A stretch of 64,000 nucleotides of DNA from Tetrahymena elliotti 4EA (Eukaryota > Ciliophora > Oligohymenophorea > Hymenostomatida > Tetrahymenidae), in NCBI GenBank assembly GCA_000231825.2, contig JH720298.1, positions 811,885 through 875,884 of the forward strand, given 5' to 3'. The position numbers and the translations under genes are program-made. The notes below the pieces were generated by a model. It searched no databases, was not told where the DNA came from, and saw only the letters and a list, made by a program, of their open reading frames with translations. Of the stretch, positions 13,991-26,065 are shown one piece after another. Within the stretch, counting starts at the first letter, position 1. Each line of letters opens with the position of its first letter.

Positions 13991-14442
13991 TTTTAAGATG
14001 AAAAAGCAATTTTTTCTTTGATTTATATATTTTAAAGTGTCTTTTTTTCTATGTATTTGTTATTTGTTATTTGCTTTTAAAGATAGAAAAACTAAAAGTA
14101 GGACTCTTTAGTATTGATTTTGAAAAAATTTATCAATCTTTTTTTAGCAAAAAAAGTAAAGTAATTAATTAATTATTATAAGACTAAAGCACTACTTAAT
14201 AATTGATTTTAAAGTTGCCCAAGAATAATCAAATTAAATACCAAATACTATCTTTCTTTCTATTTAGTATTTTGTCAAATAGGATTATTTATTATTGATT
14301 GAAGAAGATCAGTTTAATAATTTAGATAATTAAATATCTTAAAAAGAAGAATTCAACTATTTAAAAAAACAAAAGCTAGCGCACATAATTAGCAGAATTC
14401 AACAATAATTGATAATAGAATTATAAAAGTTACTCCTTACTC
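13991..14442. promoter_or_regulatory. Divergent intergenic region between Sen1 and the polycystin gene
   Basis: About 450 bp separates the start of the helicase (-) from the chosen ATG of the polycystin gene (+), so both promoters should be here. No consensus element can be named. From about 14190 one + frame is open and from about 14276 reads as a helical, charged segment. Part of this interval may therefore be an upstream exon rather than promoter. Confidence 0.4.
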
Positions 14443-17400
14443 ATGTTAAAAAATAGATAAGAGAGGGAAATAGAAAATGCAAACAGACAACTTCAATAAT
14501 ATGAGAATCAATTGAGAGATATTGAAATCAAAGTTAGTGAATTAGAGTAAAAAAATTAATAATACACTGGCGAACTCGCTTCCATCAATAAGGTAATTAT
14601 TAAAAAGGATATCAATAAATCATGCTAATAAAGAATAATCTACTTTCTATATTTTTCCTTAATCAGAAAATATATTTAGGATGGCAAATATTATCAAATC
14701 CTATAAATGATTTTACCCAAAAAATGTATCATAATGTATCAATCAATCAATCAATCAATCTACTTTTGATCAAATTCCAAAAATTTCTGCTTTTTAACAA
14801 AACCTAAAATTTTAAATCAAAAATTTTATCACAAACACAAATTTATTGTTTGAAAAACGAATAAATAAATAAATTAATTAATCAGTATTAAATCTTGGTG
14901 TTTTCTAAAAATTATCAAGTAATCCAAAATAAAAATTAATCTAAGTCATTTCTTAAGCCACCATTTGCAGTAGAAAACATCTGTCTGGCTTATTATGGAA
15001 TTTTAAACATAGTGAATGAAGTAAGCTTATGCTTATTTTGGGGAATTTCAAAATAAACTTTTGGGTTAATATCCTCAACTAATTGATATTTGGTTTGATG
15101 TTTAAAATGTCTAATATTTTCCTTGTTTGAAAAGAAAATTGATATTTCTATCTTAGAATTTCAAAATAAATTTTTTCATAAGTGTTACAAAAAGCAAATT
15201 CATACATCAAAGCAAATATTTCATTATCAAATTAAAAGTCATGAGTGATAAATAATAAGCAAGAAATTAAAAGCATATTTCAAATTTTGAAATGAGAAAA
15301 TGAACAAAAGAATGAAATTATTAAAAAAAATACAATCAATATGGAGAAAATTAATCTATTGTTATTTTTCAGTTGCTTTTTAAAAAAAGAAAAAAATAGT
15401 TTATTAATGAAAGAATAAAATTGAATTTTTATCATCAAATGCTACATACATACATACAATTATGATATTTCTTTTCATAAAAATATTAATTTTAATTTAT
15501 AATAGTTATTCTAATTAATAGAATTTTTATCTATATTATTTTTAATTGGAGTGTGCTTGCTTGCTATCATGATTTCATGATTGATAGATATCAACAATTT
15601 TTCATTTAACTTTTATTTAACATTTTTTTAAATAATGAAAAAATTAAGATTTATTGAAATTAAATTTTTATTTTAGATAGAGTAAATAAAAGCTACAGGA
15701 AAATTGAAAATTGGTTATGAACTGCTTAATTGATATTTAAAACAATTTTTAGTTAAAATTAAACAAATATTTTTACAATTTAAAACATTTAATTTTAATC
15801 ATCAAATTAAGAGAGAAAATGATGAAAAATGTATTTAAATAAATTCAGTTTTTAAATTTATATATTTAAAATTAAATCAGCAAGTCTAAGAAAAAGAAAA
15901 GGAAGTTGAGGAGATGTCATAAAAGGTAAGGGATATTAGATTGGAACATGGTAGTTCAGATGCAAAACAAGTACAGCTTTTAGAGAAAAAAGTGAGGGAA
16001 ATGCTTTAACTATTTTTCTAGAATTGTAAGAAGCATACTGTTCGAAAAGCTGATATTAATAACTACTACAGTCTTGAGTAATAAAAATCTAAACTGAAAA
16101 AAAGCTAAAATTAGATAGAAGAAGGTTAGGATAATTCAAGCTCAGATTTGCAGAATTTATCATCTGACAGGAAGTTTTTGGGTTAAAATATTAGTAAATA
16201 ACAAAATAAGTAGATTTCTAAGCTATCTAAGGGTCCTATATAATAGGATTAGAGTTTTGACTTTGTTATCAAAGTAAAGAACGGATAATAAATAAATGAT
16301 GTTCCTATTGATCTTTCTCAAATTAAATATGTTTCAAATCTAAGAGATTATCTATCAAAGTATTTATTTATTGAAGAGCTTTCCTTTCCCTAAATTTAAC
16401 TTATTTAAATTAATTATTAGGACTTACAGTATTCAAAAGGAGTTTCTTTTTTTGTATGATGAAAGTGGTAATATGCTCTTAGATGATATGGAGTTAGAAA
16501 ATTGCTTGTTTCCAAATGTATTTAAAACTATCAAAAATTATGTTCCTTAGCTAACTATTGAAGTTAAGTATCACATTTTCATTTCCATTTTTTCCTTGAT
16601 TCAATTGATTTTATTTCTAACTATTACTAGGCGCCATAAAGGCTCAAAGCAAAATGGTGATTCTAGCTTTGAATATTTTTAAGGAGAAGAAAATTCATAA
16701 AATAATAATCTTAAGGTACAAGATTTTTTCAATAAAAATAAATTTATTTATTTATTCTTTTTTTGTTTATTTAAAGAATGATGTAAAAAAGCTAGCTAAA
16801 GATTTAGGTAGTTGGGAAATTTTCAAAAAAAATTTTCCTCGGATAATTAAACATTTACTTGAAAATTTGGCAATTTTAGCGTTAATTGTTCTATTTATTC
16901 TAAATAGATATATATCAAATGACGTTATCAACAAATATAAGTAATTTCATTATTCTACATTTTTTTTAATTGCTTTATCAGCATTCTATTCTATTCACCA
17001 CAATTCTTCTTTTTTATCTGTTTGTTAAATTTTTACTTCTTGTTTTTTTAATTGAAGATTTAAAACTAAAATTTTCTATTTATTTTGTTGAAAATTGATA
17101 ATTTTTCTTTTGAAAATTCAAAGTATATTTATTGTTAAAAAAAAAATTTTAATTTGAAATTATTGATCTTATTTACTATTAAATCGTTTTATATTGACAC
17201 ATTATTTTTTAATCAAAAGCCTAAATTTACAAGCGAATAATTTCATTTCAGATGTAATAAAAAATAATGATAATCCATTTTCAATTTATGATTCTTCAAC
17301 TCTAGTATTTAATTATAATTTATCTTTCTTTTTTTAGCATTAACATTGCTTAGAATTGTAGCTCTATGAAGATATTTATTTAAATTTGTTGTAAAATAGA

Positions 17401-19898
17401 TAGCACTTGTTTAATTTTAATAAATTTTAATGAACGCTGAATCAACATTCACTACTGCTATGACGAGTATTATGTATCAAAAAAGAGTAAAAGTGAAAAA
17501 AGAATGTAATATACCAGCAAATCATAAATTGTTATTTGATTTTGGCAACAAACAAAATTGCGTTGATGTTGATTCATATGATTAATCTGCTTTTGGTGAC
17601 AAAACTTAATCTTACTATAAATATTCTACTGTTCCTGGCACAGATATTTCTGGATTTATTCTTTACTCACATGAAATATAAAAAAAATTCCCTTCTACTG
17701 ATACAGACAATTTTGCCAAATATTTTAGTTTTTTGTAACTTCTTTATTTAATAAAAAAAATTGGTAATTTTAAAATAAATTTATAAAGGAAAAATGATTG
17801 GTTTGATTTTTAAACTTATGAAGTAATGACTATTACAAATTTTTACAATTCACCTACAGGTATGGCTCTTTAATTGAAAACAAAAACAACTAATATAGTC
17901 ACTGATAGAAAAATAGCTGAATTAAATTACTCAGTAAACAGTTTTTCTGTTTTGCCAGAAACTTAAAGTGAGAAAATCACGTCAAATTTCATCACTGGGA
18001 TAGCTTCATTCTTGTTACTTTTTGCATTTATTGAATATGTTGGTATTTATGGATAAAATACGAAAAATATTAATGTTGAATTATACAAAAAACGTAAAAA
18101 TGACTATTTCGCAAAAAAAGAGCAAGAATTGCTAGATTAAAATGAATTTGAAAAAAATTTTGGATCTTAAGAAGCTGAAAAAAACAAAAAAAAATAAGGT
18201 AGTACTGCTACCATAGAACCTGATCATCAATTTTTTATCATAGATTTGAGTTGGCTCTATATCCTTATCAAAAGGCCAGAGTTTTTTGATATTATTAGTA
18301 AAATATTTATTTGCTTTTCACAAAAAATGAATGTTTATTTATTAATTATTAAATACAAATAGATATTGTTTCTTTAATTTTACTTTTGGTCTAATCTAAC
18401 ATTTATAGTAGCTTTAGAAAAAATAGAGAAGGAATAATCAAGCCAGATGATTCAAATTATGTTGACTTTGACCCATATATTTAAGATGAGTTTATAATCA
18501 TGATGCTCACTGCAGTTAATACTTTGTTACTGATGCTTTCATTCACTAAATATCTTGCTTCTTGGAGTTTTACTCTCAAGATCTACTCTTAAATCATGAC
18601 ATAAGTAAATCATATTCTTTCTTTCTTTAAATGATTTTTAAAAAATAACAAAAAATGCTATTTTTAATAAAATATTGATAAAATTATTTAACCAAACATA
18701 AAAATAATAAAATATCTCATCAAATAAAGCAATCAAAATTTGTTGCAAACACACTAATAAAAATCATCTTATTTCTTTTTGAGAAAGTTTTGAAATCAAA
18801 CTGAAAAGAAAGCAAATTTCATATCAAACAAAACAATTATAATGTTTTGAGTTTTCAATTAGGATAGAATTTTCATAAAAAATAAATGGGATAAACAAAA
18901 AAATAGAAATACATTAAATAGTTTTAACATAAAAAGAAAGATCTTATTTACTTTAAATGGTTTGAATGATGGATGGATTAATTAAATTTAAATTGTTTGA
19001 ATGATGGATGGATTAATTAAATTTAAATTGTTTGAATNNNNNNNNNNNNNNNNNNNNNNNNNNNNNNNNNNNNNNNNNNNNNNNNNNNNNNNNNNNNNNN
19101 NNNNNNNNNNNNNNNNNNNNNNNNNNNNNNNNNNNNNGTTTGAATGATGGATGGATTAATTAAATTTAAATTGTTTGAATGATGGATGGATTAATTAAAT
19201 TTAAATTGTTTGAATAATAAATCAATTAATTAAATTTAAATTGTTTGAATAAATTAAATTAAATTTAAATAGTTTGTCAAAAAATCATGGGCAATATTAG
19301 TTATGATTTTAGGTATTCTATTCACAATATCTTTCTGTTGGATGATATTTATATCTGGTTCTATTCAAAACCATGAGAGTCTTATTTACTCGTTATTCCT
19401 ACACATAAAAGCTACATTCTGTAAATTTATTTCATTATAATCAGTATTAAATTGAGTTTTAAATTTTTATATATAGACTCTAGTTTCATTCAAGAACTTA
19501 GAATTAAAATTGAGGATCAGCCTGAAATGCCACCATTAGTCAAAGATTCTGTCTTTAATCCTTTCCCTTTGATTGTAAATTCATTTTTCATGAAAATCAA
19601 AGAAATTTTATCAATTATTAAATTAAAAATTTTATAGGCTCTGCTGATACTTTAGTTTGTGATTCACATAACTATTTTCTCATTCTTAGCATCTTTAATG
19701 GCTAATAATATTCATGTAATAAAGGAAAATATGAATAAAATATATCAAGAGATGAAGTTTTTCGAGAAGAAAAACAATACATTAATTTTACCTAACTTTT
19801 AACAAAGTTCATAAAGATAACAAAACAGACAAAATGGGGATTAGAATTAAAATCAAGATAATAGAAACGCATAATTAAAAAGTAAATTATAATTTTGA
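14443..19898 (+). CDS. Polycystin-type cation channel with coiled-coil N-terminal extension
   Basis: Channel of the polycystin (PKD2-like) family, expected in ciliary or plasma membrane. Exons 14443-14592, 15881-16359, 16421-16567, 16631-16715 and 16777-about 16940 phase perfectly. They encode a coiled coil, a globular segment (FVIKVKNGQQIND ... FLFLYDESGN) that I do not recognise, and one TM helix (LAILALIVLFILNRYIS). The second part from about 17400/17430 resembles the TOP ectodomain: KRVKVKKECNIP, NCVDVDSYDQSAFG, NDWFDFQTYEVMTITNFYN. It then has S2 (NFITGIASFLLLFAFIEYVG), S3 rebuilt across an intron near 18300-18360 (EFFDIINIVSLILLLV), S4 (LSFTKYLASWSFTLKIYSQ), S5 (WAILVMILGILFTISFCW) and S6 (LLILQFVIHITIFSFLASLM), ending at TGA 19898. 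The helix near 16870 sits where TM1 should be, so I treat both parts as one gene. The join between 16940 and 17430 is unresolved, and two separate genes remain possible. Confidence 0.78.
18605..19272 (+). other. Polycystin intron holding a minisatellite and a gap
   Basis: The donor follows the codons of SQIMTQ. The acceptor is directly before FVKKSWAILVM, which begins S5. Length in this assembly is 668 bp including 100 N, so the true length is unknown. Confidence 0.8.
18960..19270. repeat. 35-bp tandem repeat (minisatellite) around an assembly gap
   Basis: The unit of 35 bp begins GTTTGAATGATGGATGG and ends AATTTAAATT. Copies sit at 18960-18994 and 18995-19029, with a partial copy before the gap at 19038-19137 (exactly 100 N, the usual placeholder). 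After the gap, copies lie at 19138-19172 and 19173-19207, then a diverged copy at 19208-19242 and remnants. The visible units before and after the gap are identical, so the array is homogenised and its real copy number is hidden. Confidence 0.95.
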
Positions 19899-20309
19899 TT
19901 TTGATTTTGTCTAGCTAGCTAAGTCGTAAATTTTATTTAACTTTATGGTTATATTGTATGTATGTATGTATGTATTTGAAAAGACAGTTGTTTGTTGCTT
20001 TGATTTAATATTTCTAGCATGAAAAATTAATTAATAAATTCAACAAACAAACAAACAAAACACAAATAAAATTTCAGTTTTTTTTGCTTATTCATTTTAT
20101 TTCATATTTATATATTCTTTTGCAGCTTTTCTTTCATATTTATATGAGTGATTTATTTATTTATTATTTTATTTATCCTAAATCATAATCAATTACATAT
20201 TACAAAATATTCATTATTCGCTTTTATCTAAGACTTCAATATTATGCCACTACCACCACTATCATTGTAGTCAGGAGTTATAGTTTGCTTTCAAACTTTC
20301 TTTTTTTTC
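19899..20309. other. Convergent intergenic region
   Basis: 3' flanks of the polycystin (+) and SF3B5 (-) genes. It contains a short GTAT repeat near 19955-19976. A short open frame on the minus strand around 20225-20300 is not supported as a gene. Confidence 0.55.
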
Positions 20310-20579
20310 TCAATTTAAATCTCCTTTCTTACGCTCTGGGGGAGGAGGCCCGCAAGGCTAAATCATTTTATCTATAAATCTATTCTTCATTCTTACACTA
20401 GTTTCATTTTCAGCTACAAGGAAGTATTGTAAACGAGAATGATGGCCAATATGGGAAGCTAATGAATCCCTTTATATGTTAGTACCCCATTCCCACTTAG
20501 TGGTTTCTTATGTGCCAGTTCCGACATATTTTAAATGCAAATGTTCAATCTAACTTTAAAAATTAAACCTATCGTTCAT
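20310..20579 (-). CDS. SF3B5: Splicing factor 3B subunit 5
   Basis: Small core subunit (SF3b10) of the SF3b part of U2 snRNP, which helps recognise the branch site in the nucleus. It is intronless, 89 residues plus TGA, about the length of human SF3B5 (86). Nearly every conserved block is visible: QSQIEHLHLKYVGTGTQE, TTKWEWGTNIQRDS, SHIGHHSRLQYFLVAEN, and MIQPCGPPPPERKK near the C-terminus. The start MNDRFN aligns with the start of the family, so the ATG at 20579 is secure. Three in-frame TAA/TAG codons stand where orthologues often have Q, direct support for the ciliate code. Confidence 0.97.
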
Positions 20580-21539
20580 TTTATATTGATTAAAGCGCTT
20601 GTTTTCTTTTGATTTACTTACTATTCACTAACAAAGACAATTTAAAGTATAAATATTATTGAAAAATGTGCCTTTTTAATACTTTTTAAAAAATTACTAA
20701 AATTTGTAAATATCTCAATGTCACTCAAATCATTTCATTTATTTCTATTACCTCAATATATCTTAAATCCCCTCTCACCCCTCTTCTTTTATACTCCTCC
20801 AATTACATTCCTAATAAAAATATTATTTTTACAAAAAATCTTTCTTCAAATAAAAAAATCAATAAATTATTTATTTAGTTCTCAAAATAAAAACACATCT
20901 TTCCTTGCTGGCCAAATAGGTTTATTCATTTGTTTCTAAGTTATCAGTAAATATTTGATATTCATGTCAAATTATTATAATTATTTCTAAATCTTATAAT
21001 TAAAATCTAAGTAGAAATTTCTTGAATTTAACTTCAAGCCAATCAATTATTTAACTAAATATAATTAGGTAGGCTATTTCATTGCCAATTTTAAAAAAAG
21101 AAAAAATATTACTGGAAACTAAAAAATAATTTTTAATGATTTTATTCATTTTAATTTGGTTATTTAAGATAAATTATTTTTAAATTATCTCAATTTTTTG
21201 AAAGAAAGTGTTTGTTAAAACTGAATTTAAATGAACGATTGATAGGCTTGGCTTGTATTATTTTAAACAAACATTTTAAAATTAATATATTTTAGGAACT
21301 ATTGATAAATTTTAGATTTTAAAAAATAATTGAGAGAAATATTTTAATTTTAATAATATGTTAAGAAAGATATGCACTATGTACAACAAAAAACTAACTA
21401 ACGAATACTAACTAAAGGATAGAATGAATGAATTTATGGGAGTGTCTTTTTTTATTGACTGATTTATTTATTGACTTAATTAATTAATAGTTTTAATGAC
21501 TTTTTATTTACTTTTGAATTTGCTTGCTAGTAAGTTCAA
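20580..21539. other. Intergenic A+T-rich region
   Basis: No gene supported. The short hydrophobic frame at about 20718-20939 has the composition of random A/T-rich DNA and no homology I can see. Confidence 0.6.
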
Positions 21540-21883
21540 TCAGACTTCTCTGATAGTGTGAGGTTAATCTCTTTGGTAGAAGATGACTGATTTATTAGCA
21601 TAGTCAGGTTTAGTAAAGTAAACTCTTTCTACTTTATTTTCGAAATAGGGATTAAATACTTTATCAGAGAGGCCAACATAACCGAAGAGGACAACAGTTC
21701 CTAGTAATAAACTTGCTCTAACACCAACATTGAAAAAGCGGTTATTCTAAATGATAAAAATATTTAAGTTATATTGATATTGTGATTGATAAAAATATGT
21801 AGGCATAATTATGCTAATTAATAGAGTAAAAATGAGTATTGGAGAAGCTTAAATATTACCATGATAGCATTAACTTTATCCAT
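21540..21883 (-). CDS. Small single-TM protein, possibly mitochondrial
   Basis: Two exons, 21883-21860 (8 codons) and 21746-21540 (68 residues plus TGA), join in phase 0 across a 113-bp intron to give 76 residues. The protein has a short N-terminus, one hydrophobic helix (ASLLLGTVVLFGYVGL), and a charged tail with NPYFENKVERVYF and IFYQRDQPHTIREV. This plan resembles small accessory subunits of mitochondrial inner-membrane complexes, but I recognise no family. Codon quality and G+C are clearly above the flanking DNA, and the splice fits exactly, so I take it as a real gene. Confidence 0.7.
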
Positions 21884-22453
21884 TTTTGTTCTGCTTTGGA
21901 ATGAATTTATTTTCTTAATAGAAAGTTTACTTTGTTTGTTTGAATTGGATATATATTTTTTAATATAATTATTGATTATATCAATATATCTAATTGTTTG
22001 CGTTCTTCTATTTATATCATAAATTAATTATCTATCAAGCAAAAATGATGATACTCATTATGAATGAATACAGTAAATGTTTTAAGAATTAATTAATCAA
22101 GGTTATTACGTTTAATAATTATTATGAAAAGAAAAGTATTTTTACTTTAATTAGAGGGTTTGTTTGTTTGTTTAATTTGATTAAATTTTACTTGCAATGA
22201 ATTCAAAGGATTATATTGCCAAAGTTATACTAAACGATTAAATATAATATTTTCCAAAGAAAAAACAAAGATTAATTGCCAAATATAGCAAATTAAATTA
22301 GAATAAACTTAATAAAAGGATTTACCATTTAGTCTTTTAAAAAATTAGCATTTTTAGTTTACTCATTCTAGACCCTGAAGGGAAACAGCGAATTCAGATA
22401 ATTAGTTATAAAAGCGAAAATTTTACCATTTTTTAGCAGTTTAAATTGTTTTT
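21884..22453. promoter_or_regulatory. Divergent intergenic region
   Basis: Separates the small TM gene (-) from the CDPK gene (+), so both promoters should lie here. Only A/T runs and a short GTTT repeat near 22160 are visible. Confidence 0.5.
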
Positions 22454-25133
22454 ATGGGAACTACTAAGAAAAAAACAGACACCAAAAATTCATAGACATA
22501 ATAATAAAGCAAAACATCAACTCCAAGAAGCGCTAAAAAAACTCCAAAGCACATTTAATCTTAGAATCAGTCATTAAAGATAGGTGATAAAATTAAATGT
22601 GATGGTACTGTTGAATAGAGCCAAATAGTGAAAAGCGATACAAAAATACCTAGCTCGATAAATTATCAAGAGGATATTTCAAAAATAAGCAAGCTTGAAA
22701 AATAAAATAGTGAAAATCATGATAAAAAGATTCAAAGCTATGCATATAATTAGCAAAACAACCAAACAGAAATTAACAATAGCACTATAATATAAAACAA
22801 TAGTTTTAATTTTTAAAATCTATTTCCATCTTGTCTAGAAGTCCCTGAATTCATATAGTAAAACAACAACTCTTCAAGCTCTAATTCTTACTCATCCGGA
22901 TAGCCAAAGAAGCAAAGAATAATAATTAAGTAGTCACACTCAAATGAAATTACTTAATTTTAGGAGTAAACACCTCAATAAAGTAAAGTAGATAATATGA
23001 ATAAGAAGGCATAAAATATGCAAATTATTAACACTAAAAACGTGAACATAAATGGGGCTGATTTCAGCTTTTAGCAGAATATTGAAAACCCAAATAATCC
23101 ATCATAAATAACTCCTAGTAATTAATTAATTATTTAATTAAACAAATAAACAAGCAAGCATAAATTATTGATTAACTTTGATAGAGATAGATATATTTAT
23201 ATTTAATTATTAAATATTTTTGATTAACATTAACTAATCTAATTAATTTAAATACTTAGGCGGGCAATATCAAAATCATCAAAATTTAAATCAACAAAAT
23301 ATCAGATAGTAGAATTAATAAATTCAATGGCTTCAACTAGCGAAGAAGGAAGAAATGCTTGAGTAAAAATAAAGCAACCTACTTGAAATAAATTTGGAAA
23401 AAGCGAATTCAAAAAACGCAAAAGAGAATCCTGAAATAAGTTTAAATAAAGCATAGTCTAATCAAGAATAAAAAACATAAATGAAAAGCAATTCTAATTA
23501 TGGAAGTAACAGAAACAATAACAATTACAATAATGGAGTTTAGTAGCTAAAATAAAAATAAAATCTTTTATAAAATCCTATAGCCATGCAGAATATTCAT
23601 GGCTCGCCTATAAATTCACTTGTTGGAAGTAATGGAGATAGATAGAAGTAGAATATTTCCCTTACTGATCAGTTGGTCTAGAAGAAAAGTGGAAGATACT
23701 TAGATGATTATGAGGATGTTGAATATGATTCAAACTCACAAAATAATGGTAAAAAACTCATTATGCTTGGTAGAGGAGGGTTTGGTTAAGTCTATTTGGT
23801 AAAGTAGAAATTAGGAAATAAAGAGGAAAGAGCTATGAAAGTTATTATGAAGTCTGTATAAGAATCTATTAGAGAAGTCATGATATTAAAGAAATTTTCT
23901 CATCCAAATGTGCTTAAAATTTATGAATATTTTGAAGATGATTCATATATTTATGTTATAACTGAGAGATGCTTTGGTTATAATTTGTTTGATTATATCA
24001 TTAAGAGAGGAAAATTTGTTGAATAGGAAACTTGTAAGATAGCTGATGGTGTTTTAAGAGCTTTAGCTGAAGCACATAAATAGAATATTGTACATAGAGA
24101 TGTTAAGCCAGAAAATATTATGCTTGATTTTGACACGACAAAATAAAATTTTGTTGTTAAGTTAATTGATTGGGGTTTAGCCGAAGAAATAACAGGAGGT
24201 TATCTTTCTAAAAGATGTGGAACACTTCATTATCTAGCCCCAGAAGTTTTGAATAAAAGGTACAATGAAAAAGTTGATTTATGGAGCTTAGGTATGGTCC
24301 TTTATACTCTAATATTAGGCTCACCACCTATTTGTGGAAAATCTTAAATGGAAATTTTAGAGTAAGTCTCAGAATTTAGGTGTGAATTTAGATATGGTTG
24401 TTGGATTGATATTTCTGACGAAGCTAAAGATCTCATTTAAAAATTGTTAGAGAGGGATTTTACCAAGAGAATTAGTGCTGCAGAAGCACTTAAACATCCT
24501 TGGTTCCAGAAATTTTTAGGACAGGCTAATATTAATACATAAGATCTCACTACTTCCTATCAAAGTCTAGTGAAGTACACTGAGTAAAATGCATTTAAAA
24601 AAACAGTTTTAGGATTCTTTGCATCACATGTTGTGTCAAAAAGAGAAAGAAATAAATACATAGAAATCTTTTAAGCTCTAGATACAGATAAAAACGGTGA
24701 ATTAAGTATAGATGAATTAAAGGCTGGTTTTTCTAAAATCTTTGATTAGCAAGAACTTGAAGTTTGTGAGAAAAATATTGAAGATATATTCTAAAAATCC
24801 CTCAGCTCCATGTTTGAAAATGCTTAAGGTATTAAATACGAAGAATTTATCAGTTCCATGCTTGCATGCAGTGCAACCTACTCTAAAGATTAGCTACTAG
24901 AAGCCTTTTAAGTTTTTGATAAAGACAGAAATGGAAAAATCTCATTAAATGAAATAATAGAAACTCTTGGAATATCTGATTAAATTGAATTAATTGACTG
25001 CTTCAAAAAAATAATTGATTAATCAGATAATAACTAAGACGGCGAAATAGATTTTGAAGAATTCAGACAAATTATGACTAATTTCTTAGATAAGCACTCT
25101 CAAGACCTTTTGTCTTAGGAAATATACTTGTGA
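22454..25133 (+). CDS. Calcium-dependent protein kinase (CDPK)
   Basis: Ca2+-activated Ser/Thr kinase. Exons 22454-23117 and 23260-25133 join across a 142-bp intron to give 845 residues. Residues 1 to about 380 are a long Q/N/S-rich region that starts MGTTKKK (Gly2 could be myristoylated). The kinase domain spans about 385-640: LGRGGFGQVYLV (Gly loop), AMKVIMK (Lys), HRDVKPENIM (catalytic loop), IDWGLAEE (DWG in place of the usual DFG), GTLHYLAPE and HPWFQKF at the end. A CDPK-type junction follows, then EF-hands: DTDKNGELSIDE (canonical), a degenerate second loop around AQGIKYEEF, DKDRNGKISLNE and a fourth near SDNNQDGEIDFEEF. The order kinase-junction-EF-hands defines the family. The long disordered N-terminus is unusual next to plant CDPKs, but long variable N-termini occur in ciliates. 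Confidence 0.95.
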
Positions 25134-26065
25134 GGATTCAATAATAAAAGCAATAATAATAAATAATGAAAAAATAAAAATAATTATTTTAAAAAGAGTT
25201 AAAATGAAACAAAGCTATTCAAGTTAAATCAACATCAATTTAATTTCTAGATACAATATTCAAATCAAAATAATGAATGTCTAACATTTAATTATTTGAA
25301 AACCATCCAAAAAAATAAACCATTAAAATATTTTCTAAATTTAATTAAAAAGTAGAAAAATCTACCTATTCACCTTGTTATAATTTTTGCCTGTATACTA
25401 TTATTCAATTACTAGATTAAATTGTATTTTATTTGCTTATTAATTCACTTTATTTATATTGTTTCTTTCTTACATCATTTCTTCTTTCTATTTCCTAAAA
25501 CTTCAAAAAATTGTCTTTATATGCCCAAAAATACTTTATTTAAAGAATGGTCAGATAGAATATGGATGGATAAATCTCTGTTTTATATTTATACTTATGA
25601 TTGCATCATTTTTGTAGTGGTACACTTATTACCATTATACGTATTTTTATCTAGAATATTAATATAGAATAATAATTTATCCGATTTATTTTGACATCTA
25701 TCCAAAATATTTAATCATGTATTATCTATCAATGATTCTTAAAATTAAAATATCATTTGTCATCTTTCTTTAATCATATTTGAAAATTTTAAAATAAGTA
25801 GATTTATGAAAATTAGATCAATAAAGTTGTAATTAAAGTTTATTTAAGCATCATTGAAATGATTGATATTTAAAATTTAAAATAATCAAAAATTTAAAGT
25901 CTCATTGGTTAGTTATTATTGGCTCGATAAAATAAAAAGAAATGATCATATTTTAGATTTATAAAATAAAGAGATGATATTTTAAGTCCACAAAATTAAT
26001 AAGAGAGTTTGTTTGGATGATATTAAATATGTAAATTAAATGATATCCAAAATTATTTTTAAAAT
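25134..26065. other. Intergenic A+T-rich region
   Basis: 3' flank of the CDPK gene. No supported gene. The frame at about 25422-25667 is hydrophobic low-complexity translation of A/T-rich DNA and is not accepted. Confidence 0.55.

Noticed and set aside
18960..19270. CRISPR-like regular 35-bp repeats
   Set aside because: Units are contiguous with no unique spacers, lie in a eukaryotic intron, and are a plain minisatellite.
20718..20939. Hydrophobic 73-codon ORF
   Set aside because: Low-complexity translation of A/T-rich DNA without TGA; no homology, splice partner or composition change.
25422..25667. Hydrophobic 81-codon ORF
   Set aside because: Same reasoning; TA-rich frame with membrane-like residues arises by chance here.
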